A stretch of DNA of 64,000 nucleotides from Neoaquamicrobium microcysteis (GTDB lineage Bacteria > Pseudomonadota > Alphaproteobacteria > Rhizobiales > Rhizobiaceae), in NCBI RefSeq assembly GCF_008180155.1, contig NZ_VSZS01000057.1:98844-162843 (forward strand), read 5' to 3'. Of this stretch, positions 40,878 to 53,096 are shown piece after piece; position 1 is the first letter of the stretch; every line of letters starts with the position of its first letter. The notes under the pieces were generated by a model that did not search any database, had not been told where the DNA came from, and worked only from the letters and a program-made list of their open reading frames with translations. A program made the position numbers and the translations under genes.

Positions 40878-41514
40878 TTACTGGAGCAGCGGCTCTTCAG
40901 CGTCCTCGCGGCGCCAGATATCCTCGACCTCTTCAGGCGAGGTAGCAGCGGGCCGAGCCTCGGCCGTGGAGGTCGCCTTTTCCAGCTCCTGCGCAACCAC
41001 AAGACGCAACAACTCGGCCAGTTCCCGGGCCGCCCTGTCTTCGGCGTTTCGCACGGAACGCAGGGCCGCAAACTCCTGGATCGGAAGGTCGTAGGGAGCC
41101 TGCACGGCACGTGTGCCGGCCGAAATGCGCTCGCCGCTCGCCGCGTCGGTCAGCACGTAGCTGCCGCGAACGGTGACGATGCCGGCAGTAGGCTCGAGAT
41201 TGACGCGTCGCGTGTTGACCGAGGTGGCGCGCGCATCGCGCACGCTGGTGCTGAGCTGCATGCGATAGGCGGGGTTGGCCGGCTGGCCCTTGCCACCCGC
41301 CATCAGGAAGATGAGATGGTTGCGCACCTCCTGGCCGACGCGATCCCTTGCCGGCGCGATTTCGACGAGCGCCAGCTTTGCCGAGGCCGCCCCCTGCGGC
41401 CCGGTGGCCGACGTGGTGACATCGCCGTAGAGAGGGCGAACCGTGCAGCCGGCCATTGCCGTTACCGCCAGCAGCAGGCCCGCGACAAGCGCGAGGCGGC
41501 GGACGGGGCTCCGG

Positions 41515-41528
<14 letters not shown>
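40878..41528 (-). CDS. lptE: LptE, LPS assembly lipoprotein
   Basis: This 216-residue protein carries a lipoprotein signal, with lipobox AMAGC giving Cys27 as the lipidated residue. The rest fits LptE, which plugs the LptD barrel and helps insert LPS in the outer membrane (RPLYGDV after the Cys, [23 protein letters not shown]). Its start overlaps the leuS stop by 14 bp, the normal leuS-lptE coupling. Confidence 0.92.
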
Positions 41529-44142
<2,614 letters not shown>

Positions 44143-44288
44143 GTCCGGATTTTTACCTAAAAGACGCCAGGGCCAACTTTCGGCGTGAATGTCACTTGAA
44201 AGTTGAAAGTGCGCATGCCTTCACCACGGTTTCCAGGACCCGTCAACCGTAACGGTCCGGAGGCCGATCAAAACAGCGGAATTGGACC

Positions 44289-44951
44289 ATGAACGACGCG
44301 GTTTCCCGGCTTGATGCGGTGAGGAACAATATCGCAGCTGCGGAGAAAGAAGCCGGGCGCGAAAGCGGCTCTGTAACCCTCGTCGCCGTCTCCAAGACTT
44401 TTGCGGCCGATGAGATCCGCCCGGTCATCCAGGCGGGCCAGCGCGTCTTCGGTGAAAACCGGGTGCAGGAGGCGCAGGGCAAATGGCCGCCGCTGCGCGA
44501 TGAATTTCCCGATCTCGAACTGCACCTGATCGGCCCGCTTCAATCCAACAAGGCGAAGGAGGCGGTAGCGCTCTTCGACGTGATCGAGACGGTCGACCGC
44601 GAGAAGATCGCAGCCGAACTGGCGAAGGAAATCGCACGGCTGGGCAAGGCCCCGCGCCTCTACGTGCAGGTCAACACCGGACTTGAGGCGCAGAAGGCCG
44701 GCATCGACCCGCGCGAGGCCGTCGCCTTCGTGGCGCGGTGCCGGGAGGTGCACGGCCTCGCCATCGAAGGGCTGATGGCGATCCCGCCCTTCGACCAGAA
44801 CCCCGGCCCGCATTTCGCGCTGCTGGAAAAGCTGGCTCGTGAGGCAGGTGTCCAAAAGCTCTCCATGGGCATGTCCGGCGACTACGAGACGGCCATCGCC
44901 TTCGGCGCGACCAGCGTGCGTGTCGGCTCGGCGATCTTCGGCACGCGCTGA
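44289..44951 (+). CDS. YggS family pyridoxal phosphate-binding protein
   Basis: This 220-residue alanine-racemase-like TIM barrel binds PLP through the Lys in VTLVAVSKTF. Conserved segments are GENRVQEAQGK, LHLIGPLQSNKAKEA and LSMGMSGDYETAI, ending with VRVGSAIFGTR. Such proteins balance PLP and affect amino-acid pools but have no known enzyme activity. It is divergent from leuS. Confidence 0.95.
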   Translation: MNDAVSRLDAVRNNIAAAEKEAGRESGSVTLVAVSKTFAADEIRPVIQAGQRVFGENRVQEAQGKWPPLRDEFPDLELHLIGPLQSNKAKEAVALFDVIETVDREKIAAELAKEIARLGKAPRLYVQVNTGLEAQKAGIDPREAVAFVARCREVHGLAIEGLMAIPPFDQNPGPHFALLEKLAREAGVQKLSMGMSGDYETAIAFGATSVRVGSAIFGTR

Positions 44952-45050
44952 CCATCGCGCGGCGGTCATTTCGATCCGTTTTTCGCCACGAAGTCGCGTA
45001 TCCTTGAGGACACTTGCTGAAATGTCCTGAGCCGCTTGAGGAGAGAGACA

Positions 45051-45449
45051 ATGGCGAGGAACATGACCGGGCCGGAGAGGCCCCATACCGCACACCTTCA
45101 TCCCCGCGTCTACACGGCCATGGCCGGCCTGGCCGTGCTCTTCGTGCTGGCCACCTGGTACGGCTTCGGCGCGAGTTCCTACATCGATTATCTGCTTGTC
45201 ATCGTCACGGCGTTTCTGGCCATGGTGGTGGCGCTTCCGCTGCTTGCGTGGCGGCAATGGCACGAGCATCCGACGCGCGGGCCCCATGATGTCGAGCGCG
45301 ACACGTTCCATGCCTGGGCCGAGCACGATGTCGATACCTTCACCGGCGCGACCAGCGGACGGTCGGCGGCGATAGAGATATTGCTGCCGCTCTGCGCGGT
45401 CGCGTTCGGCATGCTCGCCTTTGCGATCCTGGCCCATGTGATGAGCTGA
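45051..45449 (+). CDS. hypothetical membrane protein
   Basis: This 132-residue protein begins MARNMTGPERPHTAHLHPRV. It has two N-terminal helices at about residues 22-40 and 46-66, a hydrophilic loop rich in His, Asp and Glu (RQWHEHPTRGPHDVERD, FHAWAEHDVDTF), and a last helix at about 108-130. GAGGAGAGA precedes the ATG, a strong site. No family recognised. The gene is convergent with usg, 15 bp away. Confidence 0.82.
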   Translation: MARNMTGPERPHTAHLHPRVYTAMAGLAVLFVLATWYGFGASSYIDYLLVIVTAFLAMVVALPLLAWRQWHEHPTRGPHDVERDTFHAWAEHDVDTFTGATSGRSAAIEILLPLCAVAFGMLAFAILAHVMS

Positions 45450-45464
45450 TCGCCGGCAGCCCCG

Positions 45465-45737
45465 TCAGTGCAGCTTGAGTTCGCCCGCCACGTTGCGCCA
45501 CTCGTTCGGTGCGATGAGCTTGCGGTGGGTATAGGCGACCGAATGCAGAGCGCCGTCGATCTTCTCCTGCCAGAAATCGATGAAGCGATGAAGCGACGGA
45601 AATTTCGGCGCCAGATCGTAGTGCTGCCAGATGAAGGTCTGTAGGAACGACGGGTGATCCGGCATGCGATAGAGGATCTGGGCGGTCGTCAGCCCGTATC
45701 CGCTGAGCATCAGTTCCATTTCGCTGTGGTTTTGCAT
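45465..45737 (-). CDS. usg: Usg family protein
   Basis: This 90-residue cytosolic protein has the alphaproteobacterial Usg pattern: LSGYGLTTAQILYRMPDHP, TFIWQHYDLAPKFP and a final APNEWR. The name comes from a gene near trp or asd in some species, and no molecular function is established. The start ATG 45737 was chosen because the conserved part begins just after it; an upstream in-frame start at 45776 gives an unconserved tail. Confidence 0.88.
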   Translation of the reverse strand: MQNHSEMELMLSGYGLTTAQILYRMPDHPSFLQTFIWQHYDLAPKFPSLHRFIDFWQEKIDGALHSVAYTHRKLIAPNEWRNVAGELKLH

Positions 45738-46024
45738 CTTCGCTGCCCCGCTGCGGTTGGCTCCTCCACGCGCCAAGTGTGACGCGATTTGCGTTAACCG
45801 TCTATTGACGAGATTGCGTTCACGAGAGTTTTATTGCGTGTTTACAATACCTTGGCAGCATGGAGCTGTGAGTGCTGACAGCCTGCCGGCGCCGGCGGCA
45901 ACCTGACCCATCGTCTAATGTTGTGACCGCGCGCGAATTGGTAATAATGCGCCGCGAATGGCGGCATTCGTCCGCTTAACCGGCCGGTTGCGGCCGGCAG
46001 ATCGATCCGGGAGGGAGTTCCAGC

Positions 46025-47980
46025 ATGTCCGAGGTAAAGCTTCATCGTGTCCAGCCGGCGTGGAAGAAGGACGCGCTGATCGACGGCGATACCTACGAGA
46101 AGTGGTACAGGGAGAGCGTGAAGAACCCGGAAAAGTTCTGGGGCAAGCACGGCAAGCGGATCGACTGGTTCAAGCCCTACACGAAGGTCAAGAACACCTC
46201 GTTTTCCGGCAAGGTTTCGATCAAGTGGTTCGAGGACGGACAGACCAACGTCTCCTACAACTGCATCGATCGCCACCTGAAGAAGCGCGGAGACCAGACC
46301 GCCATCATCTGGGAAGGCGACAACCCTTACGACGACAAGAAGATCACCTATAACGAGCTCTACGAGCACGTTTGCCGGCTGGCCAATGTGATGAAGAAGC
46401 ACGGCGTCAAGAAAGGCGACCGCGTCACCATCTACATGCCGATGATCCCCGAGGCCTCTTATGCGATGCTGGCCTGCGCGCGCATCGGCGCGATCCATTC
46501 GGTCGTCTTCGGCGGCTTTTCGCCGGATGCCCTGGCGGGCCGGATCGTCGATTGCGAATCGACCTTCGTCATCACCGCCGACGAGGGCCTGCGCGGCGGC
46601 CGCACGATCCCGCTGAAGGAAAACACCGACAAGGCCATAGACATCGCGGCGAAAAATCACGTGAAGGTCGATAAGGTGCTGGTGGTGCGCCGCACCGGCG
46701 GTAAGACCGGGTGGGCCGATGGCCGCGACGTCTGGTATCACGACGAGGTGCGCAGCGTTAAGGCCGAGTGCAAGCCCGAGAAGATGAAGGCGGAGGACCC
46801 GCTGTTCATCCTCTACACCTCGGGCTCCACCGGCAAGCCTAAGGGCGTGCTGCACACCACCGGCGGCTACCTGGTCTACGCCTCGATGACGCACCAGTAC
46901 GTCTTCGACTATCACGACGGGGACATCTACTGGTGCACCGCAGATGTCGGCTGGGTGACGGGCCACAGCTACATCGTCTACGGGCCGCTCGCCAACGGCG
47001 CGATCACGCTGATGTTCGAGGGCGTGCCGAACTACCCGAACGCCGGCCGCTTCTGGGATGTCGTCGACAAGCACAAGGTCAACATCTTCTACACCGCGCC
47101 GACCGCCATCCGCGCGCTGATGGGCGCGGGCGACGATTTCGTCACGCGTTCGTCGCGCAAGAGCCTGCGCGTGCTGGGCTCGGTCGGCGAGCCGATCAAT
47201 CCGGAGGCGTGGGAATGGTACTTCAACGTCGTCGGCAACAAGAAGGTCCCCATCGTCGACACGTGGTGGCAGACGGAAACCGGCGGCATTCTCATCACGC
47301 CGCTGCCGGGCGCGACCGACCTGAAGGCGGGCTCTGCGACACGGCCCTTCTTCGGGGTGCAGCCGCAGCTTGTCGACAATGAAGGCAACGTGCTGGAGGG
47401 TGCGGCCGACGGCAACCTGTGCATCGTCGATTCGTGGCCGGGCCAGATGCGCACGGTCTATGGCGACCACGAGCGCTTCATTCAGACCTATTTCGCCACC
47501 TACAAGGGCAAGTACTTCACCGGCGACGGCTGCCGCCGCGACGCCGACGGCTATTACTGGATCACCGGTCGCGTGGACGACGTGCTCAACGTGTCGGGCC
47601 ATCGCATGGGCACGGCCGAGGTGGAGTCGGCGCTGGTGAGCCACGACAAGGTGTCGGAAGCAGCCGTGGTCGGCTATCCGCACGACATCAAGGGCCAGGG
47701 CATTTACTGCTACGTGACGCTGATGGCCGGTGAGGAGGGCACGGACGCGCTGCGCAAGGAGCTGGTGGCCCATGTCCGCAAGGAGATCGGCCCGATCGCC
47801 TCGCCCGACCTCATCCAGTTCTCGCCCGGCCTGCCCAAGACGCGCTCGGGCAAGATTATGCGGCGCATTCTCAGGAAGATCGCCGAGGATGATTTCGGCG
47901 CTCTGGGCGACACCTCGACACTGGCCGATCCGGGCGTAGTGGACGACCTCGTCGAGAACCGCCAGAACAGAAAGAAATGA
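46025..47980 (+). CDS. acs: acetyl-coenzyme A synthetase
   Basis: This 651-residue AMP-forming ligase makes acetyl-CoA from acetate. It has the adenylation motif [15 protein letters not shown] at about residues 260-274, [10 protein letters not shown] at about 415, and the C-terminal [18 protein letters not shown] whose Lys is controlled by acetylation in other bacteria. GGGAGGGAG precedes the ATG. The 287-bp spacer upstream, shared with the divergent usg, contains TTGACG at 45805 and a GC-rich palindrome but no certain operator. Confidence 0.98.
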   Translation: MSEVKLHRVQPAWKKDALIDGDTYEKWYRESVKNPEKFWGKHGKRIDWFKPYTKVKNTSFSGKVSIKWFEDGQTNVSYNCIDRHLKKRGDQTAIIWEGDNPYDDKKITYNELYEHVCRLANVMKKHGVKKGDRVTIYMPMIPEASYAMLACARIGAIHSVVFGGFSPDALAGRIVDCESTFVITADEGLRGGRTIPLKENTDKAIDIAAKNHVKVDKVLVVRRTGGKTGWADGRDVWYHDEVRSVKAECKPEKMKAEDPLFILYTSGSTGKPKGVLHTTGGYLVYASMTHQYVFDYHDGDIYWCTADVGWVTGHSYIVYGPLANGAITLMFEGVPNYPNAGRFWDVVDKHKVNIFYTAPTAIRALMGAGDDFVTRSSRKSLRVLGSVGEPINPEAWEWYFNVVGNKKVPIVDTWWQTETGGILITPLPGATDLKAGSATRPFFGVQPQLVDNEGNVLEGAADGNLCIVDSWPGQMRTVYGDHERFIQTYFATYKGKYFTGDGCRRDADGYYWITGRVDDVLNVSGHRMGTAEVESALVSHDKVSEAAVVGYPHDIKGQGIYCYVTLMAGEEGTDALRKELVAHVRKEIGPIASPDLIQFSPGLPKTRSGKIMRRILRKIAEDDFGALGDTSTLADPGVVDDLVENRQNRKK

Positions 47981-48047
47981 CGCAACGGAAACAGGGGCTT
48001 GCGTGATCGCATCGTTTGCCCCACATTCCTCTTGTGTTCAACGAACT

Positions 48048-48063
48048 GAAAGGAGGTGATCCA
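48048..48063 (+). promoter_or_regulatory. full-length Shine-Dalgarno sequence of the 21-codon ORF
   Basis: GAAAGGAGGTGATCCA is complementary over 16 nt to the 3' end of alphaproteobacterial 16S rRNA (TGGATCACCTCCTTTC) and runs up to the base before the ATG. GGAGG is 7 nt from the start codon, the ideal spacing. Ordinary sites in this window match over 4-6 nt. Confidence 0.85.
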
Positions 48064-48129
48064 ATGTCGAGTGGTTTCAACCGTAGCGTGGCCCCGGCGG
48101 ATCGTCCTTTCGGGAAGCAGTCTTCCTGA
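48064..48129 (+). CDS. 21-residue microprotein with extreme Shine-Dalgarno
   Basis: The ORF encodes a hydrophilic 21-residue peptide that begins MSSGFNRSVAPADRP and ends FGKQSS. It has three Arg, one Lys and two Asp, so it carries a net positive charge, and no helix or signal is predicted. It lies 83 bp after acs and before a strong terminator with a UUCG loop, so the transcript could be either the end of the acs mRNA or an RNA of about 200 nt. The ribosome site is far longer than needed. I believe similar ORFs exist in other Rhizobiales but cannot verify this. Confidence 0.68.
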   Translation: MSSGFNRSVAPADRPFGKQSS

Positions 48130-48194
48130 CAGGCGCGTGACGCGCGGCAGGCGAGCGATCGCCACCACGGGCCGCGCCACGGACGGAAACACGG

Positions 48195-48224
48195 GGGCCG
48201 CTCTTCGGAGCGGCCCTTTTGTTT
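48195..48224 (+). terminator. intrinsic terminator after the microprotein ORF
   Basis: GGGCCGCTC (48195-48203) pairs perfectly with GAGCGGCCC (48208-48216) across a TTCG loop, followed by TTTTGTTT. It lies 65 bp after the 21-codon ORF and 4 bp before the end of the convergent TadG-like gene. Confidence 0.92.
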
Positions 48225-48228
48225 GGGC

Positions 48229-49542
48229 TTATCGGGTCAGGGCGAGGCGTTCGATGTTGCCCGCGATCGAACGGAAGGCGGCATCGAGTTCGGCCCCTGT
48301 CGAGGCCTCGTAATAGTGCTGGGTGCTGCCGCTGTCAGGCGTGGCGCAGTTGCGCATCACCTGCTTGGCCGTATTGTTCAGCATGAAGCCGATGGTAAAT
48401 ATTTCTATTCCCTGCCGCTTCATCTCGGTGCAGAGACGGTTTGCATAGTTGCGCGACCGCGTCGGCTGGTTGCGCACATTCGCCCCGTCGGGCACATCGG
48501 CAAACGCCGTATTGAACTCGCCGTCGGTCATGAGGATCGCGTATTTGGCGACCTTCTTGTTGTCGTATTCATGCGGCTGCGCGGAGACGGGCAAGACGCT
48601 CGCCCATTTGGGCGACAGCATATACCAGCTCCACTGAATGCCTATCTGGCCGGCAGTGTGTCCATTGGCCACGAAGCTCTGGATGCGGGAGGTAAGCGCC
48701 GCGCGATCCGTCGTAAGCGGGATCAGCGCCGCAGCCGGACAGAACTGCAGCCGGTAGTCGCGGTTGACCATCCTGACATGCGGGCCGTCGTCGGTGAACT
48801 GGCGGGTTCCTTCGCGATCGGTGCCGCAGATGTTGCCGCCCGAAGCAGGGGTCGCGGGCGGCAGCGATGGCGGTTCGCTTGCCGAGTGGAGGTCCGTCTC
48901 CCGATAGATCACATGCGACAGCGGCCCGGCATTGACGGCGTCCGCGTAGGGTACGATGGCGACCCGCACCCGGTCGCTGCCGGGACGGTTGTTGTCGAGA
49001 AGCAGGTTGACCGCATTGGTCGCGGCGACCTTGAGATCCTTCAGACGCTGGCCCTGCATCGAGCCGGTCACGTCCAGCATCATCGCCACCTCGATCCGGC
49101 GATCGGAATAGAGCGCGGCGGATTCGGTCGTGACACGCTGGCGGTTTGCCGCCCCGAACAGGGCGAATGCAACGTCGAGCTCCACGGTGGCCTTGGCAGT
49201 GACGGTGCTGGCCTCGCGGTCGACGACGATGCTGTCCAGCGACAGCTTGCCCTCCTCCGCATAGGCGCGCAGGCCGTTGGCTATCAGGAACGCCTCGACC
49301 ACCTCCCGGGCCTGCTCTTCCTGGATCGCGCCGGTCGTCAGGTCGCGCGCGGTGGATGTCACCGCCGCATCGAGTGCCGCCAGCAGGTTGGATTTGGTGA
49401 TGGAGATTTGCGCGATGTTGAGGCCGTAGCCCGCGCCCAGCAGCAGAACCGGCGTCGTCAACGCCAGCATCATGCCGAAATTGCCGCTGCGGCTACGCCC
49501 GAGACGCGCCAGAAACCGCCTGATACTGCCCACCACCCGCAT
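48229..49542 (-). CDS. TadG-like pilus assembly protein with VWA domain
   Basis: This 437-residue protein starts with a basic stretch and a TadE/G-type helix (GNFGMMLALTTPVLLLGAGYG, about residues 20-40 in pieces). A von Willebrand A domain follows from about residue 150, with the metal site DVTGSMQG and later ILMTDGEFN. It is probably anchored in the inner membrane with its VWA domain outside. No other tad/cpa genes are nearby. GGAGACAGGG precedes the ATG at 49542. Its exact role is unknown. Confidence 0.88.
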   Translation of the reverse strand: MRVVGSIRRFLARLGRSRSGNFGMMLALTTPVLLLGAGYGLNIAQISITKSNLLAALDAAVTSTARDLTTGAIQEEQAREVVEAFLIANGLRAYAEEGKLSLDSIVVDREASTVTAKATVELDVAFALFGAANRQRVTTESAALYSDRRIEVAMMLDVTGSMQGQRLKDLKVAATNAVNLLLDNNRPGSDRVRVAIVPYADAVNAGPLSHVIYRETDLHSASEPPSLPPATPASGGNICGTDREGTRQFTDDGPHVRMVNRDYRLQFCPAAALIPLTTDRAALTSRIQSFVANGHTAGQIGIQWSWYMLSPKWASVLPVSAQPHEYDNKKVAKYAILMTDGEFNTAFADVPDGANVRNQPTRSRNYANRLCTEMKRQGIEIFTIGFMLNNTAKQVMRNCATPDSGSTQHYYEASTGAELDAAFRSIAGNIERLALTR

Positions 49543-49740
49543 CGCCCTGTCTCCATCCGAAACACATGCATATGTCCCGGCAAGCGCTGCATGGCGCGCG
49601 CCGGAATGCACGAAGACGACGGCATCTAGGCGCGCGAAGGGGTTAAGTTATTGCTTTTCGGGAGTTGCAAGATCAGGGTTTGGTTGGCGACCGGTTAACG
49701 CCGGGAGCGGGCTTTTCCGCGCTTTCGCGCGCACTCGCGC

Positions 49741-50208
49741 TCATTGTCCGGTATCGGGACTCGTGCCCCCCGACACCTCGCAGAACGGCACACGCCTTCC
49801 GCCGTCATAGGGCCGCACCAGCGAGCGTGCCAACAGCTCGGGCGCAAGCGGACGGCCCTCCGCATTGCTGACATCGGCAAGCACCCGGCCGTAATATTTG
49901 CCGCCGCCGATGTTTGAGACCATGACCGGCCTGTCGCCGATGAGCCGCTCGAGCGCGGCGCGCGCCCGCTCGGCCGCAGCCTTCTCGGCGGCGCACCGCG
50001 TGCGCATCTCGGGCGCGTCGATGCCGCGTATACGAACGCCGACCCGGATCGTGTGGCCCGGCCAGATGCGCGCCTCGGCTTCTAGCGTATCGCCGTCGAT
50101 GACCCGCAGCACACGCGCCTCGACAGGCCCCGGCAGAGTTTCGGCGTGCGAGGGAGGCGCCGCAAGAGCGAAAACGAGGAAAAATGCGAACGAAGGAGCA
50201 AAATCCAT
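49741..50208 (-). CDS. secreted thermonuclease-family (SNase-like) protein
   Basis: This 155-residue protein starts with a signal peptide [16 protein letters not shown] and cleavage near SHA. The staphylococcal-nuclease fold follows: [11 protein letters not shown], then RIRGIDAPE with the catalytic Arg and Glu, and [10 protein letters not shown] with the second Arg. It probably cuts DNA or RNA in the periplasm. The ribosome site is poor. It stands apart from its neighbours by about 200 bp downstream and 56 bp upstream. Confidence 0.9.
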   Translation of the reverse strand: MDFAPSFAFFLVFALAAPPSHAETLPGPVEARVLRVIDGDTLEAEARIWPGHTIRVGVRIRGIDAPEMRTRCAAEKAAAERARAALERLIGDRPVMVSNIGGGKYYGRVLADVSNAEGRPLAPELLARSLVRPYDGGRRVPFCEVSGGTSPDTGQ

Positions 50209-50264
50209 ATGAGGACTTTATTCCTAAAGTAGAGGGTTTGCAATCGCGATCGGCGCCAACGCCG

Positions 50265-50486
50265 TCAGAAATCGCTGGCCATGCCCTTCACTTCCCAGTC
50301 GCCGTAGCGGGCGGGATCGGGTCCGTTACGGCCGCCGAACTCCCTGGGAGCCTCGGCCTCGCGCCTGAGCGCTTCGACGCGGCGGGCCTGAGCCTCGGCC
50401 AGCGCGCGCTGTGCCGCGGGCGAAAGCGGTTTCGTGGCCGGCTCCGCGTCCTGCGTCGTCGGGTCGGTGGACAAGGTGTCGCTCAT
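50265..50486 (-). CDS. DUF1674 protein (SDHAF4-like)
   Basis: This 73-residue protein has a variable start and the conserved C-terminal DUF1674 block [20 protein letters not shown], given here as its core, ending with SDF. The mitochondrial homologue SDHAF4 helps mature the flavinated succinate dehydrogenase subunit. The ATG at 50486 is preferred; another in-frame ATG lies 45 bp upstream. It is divergent from htpX. Confidence 0.9.
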   Translation of the reverse strand: MSDTLSTDPTTQDAEPATKPLSPAAQRALAEAQARRVEALRREAEAPREFGGRNGPDPARYGDWEVKGMASDF

Positions 50487-50594
50487 CGCGCGCTCGCTCG
50501 AAACATTGAATTTCCTTGCGTCTCTGCCCATCATATAGACGTTTCGCCGGCGGGGATCGACCCCGCCGGAAACCTTGGCACACCGGAGTTCTGG

Positions 50595-51635
50595 ATGAAC
50601 GTGATCCGCACAGCGATGCTTCTGGCCCTGATGACTGCGCTCTTCATGGGCGTGGGCTTCCTCATCGGCGGCGAAAGCGGAATGATGATCGCCTTCGTCA
50701 TCGCGGCAGGCATGAACCTGTTCAGCTACTGGAACGCCGACAAGATGGTGCTGCGCATGCATCACGCCGTCGAGGTGGATGAGCGCAACGCGCCCGAATA
50801 TTACGGCATCGTCAAGGCGCTGGCCGAGCGCGCCAACCTGCCGATGCCCAAGGTCTACCTTATCGAGAACGCCCAGCCGAACGCGTTTGCCACCGGGCGC
50901 AACCCGCAGAACGCCGCGGTCGCGGCAACGACCGGCCTGCTCCAGCGGCTGAGCAAGGAAGAGGTTGCCGGCGTGATGGCGCACGAGCTGGCGCATGTAC
51001 AGAACCGCGACACGCTGACCATGACGATCACCGCCACGCTGGCCGGTGCGATCTCGATGCTCGGCAATTTCGCCTTCTTCATGGGCGGTAACCGCAACAA
51101 CAACAATCCGCTGGGCATCGTCGGTGTTCTGGTCGCCATCATCGTCGCGCCGCTGGCCGCCATGATGGTGCAGATGGCCATCAGCCGTACCCGCGAATAC
51201 GCCGCCGACCGGCGCGGCGCGGAGATTTGCGGCAACCCGATCTGGCTCGCCTCCGCGCTAGACAAGATCGCGCGCAGCGCCAAGGTGATCCACAATCAGG
51301 ACGCCGAGCGCAATCCTGCGACCGCGCATCTCTTCATCATCAACCCGCTGTCGGGCGAGCGCATGGACAATTTGTTTTCCACCCACCCGAACACCGACAA
51401 CCGCATCGCCGCCTTGCAGAAGATGGCGTCCGAGTTCGGCGGCGGGGGAGGCAGCGTGAGCGCACCGACGCAGCCCCGCAGCGAGCCCCCTGCGCGCGAG
51501 GCGAGGCCGGAAGCGGACGGCCAGGCCGGACCATGGGGAGGCGGTCGTTCGGCGCCACCCGCGCCCGCACCTGAAGAGCCCCAGCAGAACCCGTGGGGGC
51601 GCAATCCCACCGGGCCGCGGAGCCGCAGGTCGTGA
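50595..51635 (+). CDS. htpX: HtpX, membrane zinc metalloprotease
   Basis: This 346-residue M48 protease degrades damaged membrane proteins. It has two N-terminal helices, the zinc motif HELAH with QNRD after it, two further helices, and the third ligand region [11 protein letters not shown]. The last 65 residues or so are a Pro/Gly-rich tail with two PWG motifs. The stop overlaps a GTG start of the next gene. Confidence 0.96.
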   Translation: MNVIRTAMLLALMTALFMGVGFLIGGESGMMIAFVIAAGMNLFSYWNADKMVLRMHHAVEVDERNAPEYYGIVKALAERANLPMPKVYLIENAQPNAFATGRNPQNAAVAATTGLLQRLSKEEVAGVMAHELAHVQNRDTLTMTITATLAGAISMLGNFAFFMGGNRNNNNPLGIVGVLVAIIVAPLAAMMVQMAISRTREYAADRRGAEICGNPIWLASALDKIARSAKVIHNQDAERNPATAHLFIINPLSGERMDNLFSTHPNTDNRIAALQKMASEFGGGGGSVSAPTQPRSEPPAREARPEADGQAGPWGGGRSAPPAPAPEEPQQNPWGRNPTGPRSRRS

Positions 51636-53008
51636 CGGCGGCACGCCGCCCGCCGCGCGACGCATCAAGACCCCGGCCCCAGCAAGACGACATTCCCGGC
51701 CTCGCCGCCCGCATGGCCGCGACGAAACTTCTCGCAGCGGTGATCGACGCGAAGACATCGCTCGACGGGCTGACCGATCACGACCACGGCCATCCGCAGT
51801 TTCGCGCGCTCGACATGCGCGACCGCGCGCTGGTGCGGGCCATCCTCACCACCGCGCTGCGGTTTCGCGGCACGATACAGGCGCTGATCGACGCGCGGTT
51901 GGAGCGCAAGCTGCCCGCAAACGCGCATACGCTGTCGCACGTGCTGCACGTTGCGGCCGCGCAAATGCTGTTTCTCGACGTGCCGGATTCGGCGGCCGTC
52001 GATCTCGCCGTCACGCAGGCCAAGGCCGACCCGCGTACCACCCGCTTCGCAGCGCTCGTCAATGGCGTGCTTCGCGAGATCGCGAGGCGCAAGGAGCGCG
52101 CGCTGCCCGCGGCACTCGGCCAGACGGATGACGCGCCGGAATGGTTCGTGACGCGCCTGCGCGCGGCCTATGGCGAGGCGCACGCGGCCGACATTCTGGC
52201 CGCGCACAGACTTGAAGCACCGGTCGATCTGACGGTGAAGACCGATGCAGAGGGCTGGGCGCAAAAGTTGGGCGGAACCCTGCTTCCGACAGGGAGCGTG
52301 CGGCTCGAAAAGCTCGACGGCCCGCTGACCGCGCTTACCGGTTTCGACGCTGGCGAGTGGTGGGTGCAGGATGCCGCCGCATCCATGCCCGCCCGGCTGT
52401 TCGGCGATATCGCCGGCCTTGCCGTGACGGATTTGTGCGCCGCTCCGGGCGGCAAGACGGCACAGCTCGCTCATGCAGGCGCCAAAGTCACAGCGCTCGA
52501 ATTGTCGCCCAACCGCGCGAAGCGGCTGGCGACCAATCTGGAGCGGCTGGGGCTGAGTGCCGCGATCGTCACCGACGACCTCTTCGCCTACGAGCCGGCG
52601 GAGCTCTTCGACGCGGTGCTTCTGGACGCGCCGTGCTCGTCCACCGGCACCGTGCGCCGGCACCCCGACGTGCCCTGGACCAAGGGGCCGCAGGACGTAG
52701 AGAAGCTCGCGGGCCTTCAAGCGCGCATGCTGGCCCACGCGGCCACGCTGGTGAAGCCCGGCGGCCGGCTGGTGTTTTCAAACTGCTCGCTCGACCCGCT
52801 GGAGGGCGAGGATGTCTGCCGTGACTTTCTGGCCAGCCATCCCGACATGCAGGCCGATCCGATCCTGCCGGGCGAATTCGCCTTTGCCGACCCGTTCCTC
52901 AACGAACGGGGTGAACTGCGCACCACGCCCGCCGGCATGAAGCAGGCGACGCCTGCGCTTTCCGGACTGGACGGCTTCTTTGCCGCACGTTTCCGTAAAC
53001 TGACATAG
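51632..53008 (+). CDS. RsmB/NOP family rRNA cytosine methyltransferase
   Basis: This protein of 458 residues has an N-terminal NusB-like RNA-binding domain (about 25-165) and a SAM methyltransferase domain. Visible motifs are [29 protein letters not shown] and [13 protein letters not shown], which supply the catalytic Cys pair. It probably makes m5C in 16S rRNA (position 967 in E. coli). I chose GTG 51632, which overlaps the htpX stop and has GGAG 9 bp upstream; GTG 51593 is an alternative. Confidence 0.92.
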   Translation: MTAARRPPRDASRPRPQQDDIPGLAARMAATKLLAAVIDAKTSLDGLTDHDHGHPQFRALDMRDRALVRAILTTALRFRGTIQALIDARLERKLPANAHTLSHVLHVAAAQMLFLDVPDSAAVDLAVTQAKADPRTTRFAALVNGVLREIARRKERALPAALGQTDDAPEWFVTRLRAAYGEAHAADILAAHRLEAPVDLTVKTDAEGWAQKLGGTLLPTGSVRLEKLDGPLTALTGFDAGEWWVQDAAASMPARLFGDIAGLAVTDLCAAPGGKTAQLAHAGAKVTALELSPNRAKRLATNLERLGLSAAIVTDDLFAYEPAELFDAVLLDAPCSSTGTVRRHPDVPWTKGPQDVEKLAGLQARMLAHAATLVKPGGRLVFSNCSLDPLEGEDVCRDFLASHPDMQADPILPGEFAFADPFLNERGELRTTPAGMKQATPALSGLDGFFAARFRKLT

Positions 53009-53096
53009 GCGTCGACTTCAATTTCAGCCTTCGCACAAATTCTTGAATCATCTAGACTATTCTTGACGTGCTAAACGCGGGACGGCGATTCGGAGG

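Noticed and set aside
45794..45809. CtrA-like site TTAA-N7-TTGAC upstream of usg and acs
   Set aside because: The second half deviates from TTAAC, and one near-match is expected by chance in a window of this size.
45842..47773. Open frame of 643 codons on the minus strand across acs
   Set aside because: It is antisense to a complete acetyl-CoA synthetase, and its sequence has the Arg/His/Val bias of an antisense frame.
48048..48063. Remnant of a 16S rRNA gene end
   Set aside because: The match stops after 16 nt, is on the antisense side of 16S, and runs into an ATG with ideal spacing, which fits a ribosome site better.
48223..49629. Open frame of 468 codons on the plus strand across the TadG-like gene
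   Set aside because: It is the shadow of a gene with clear VWA and TadG features; no domain was seen.
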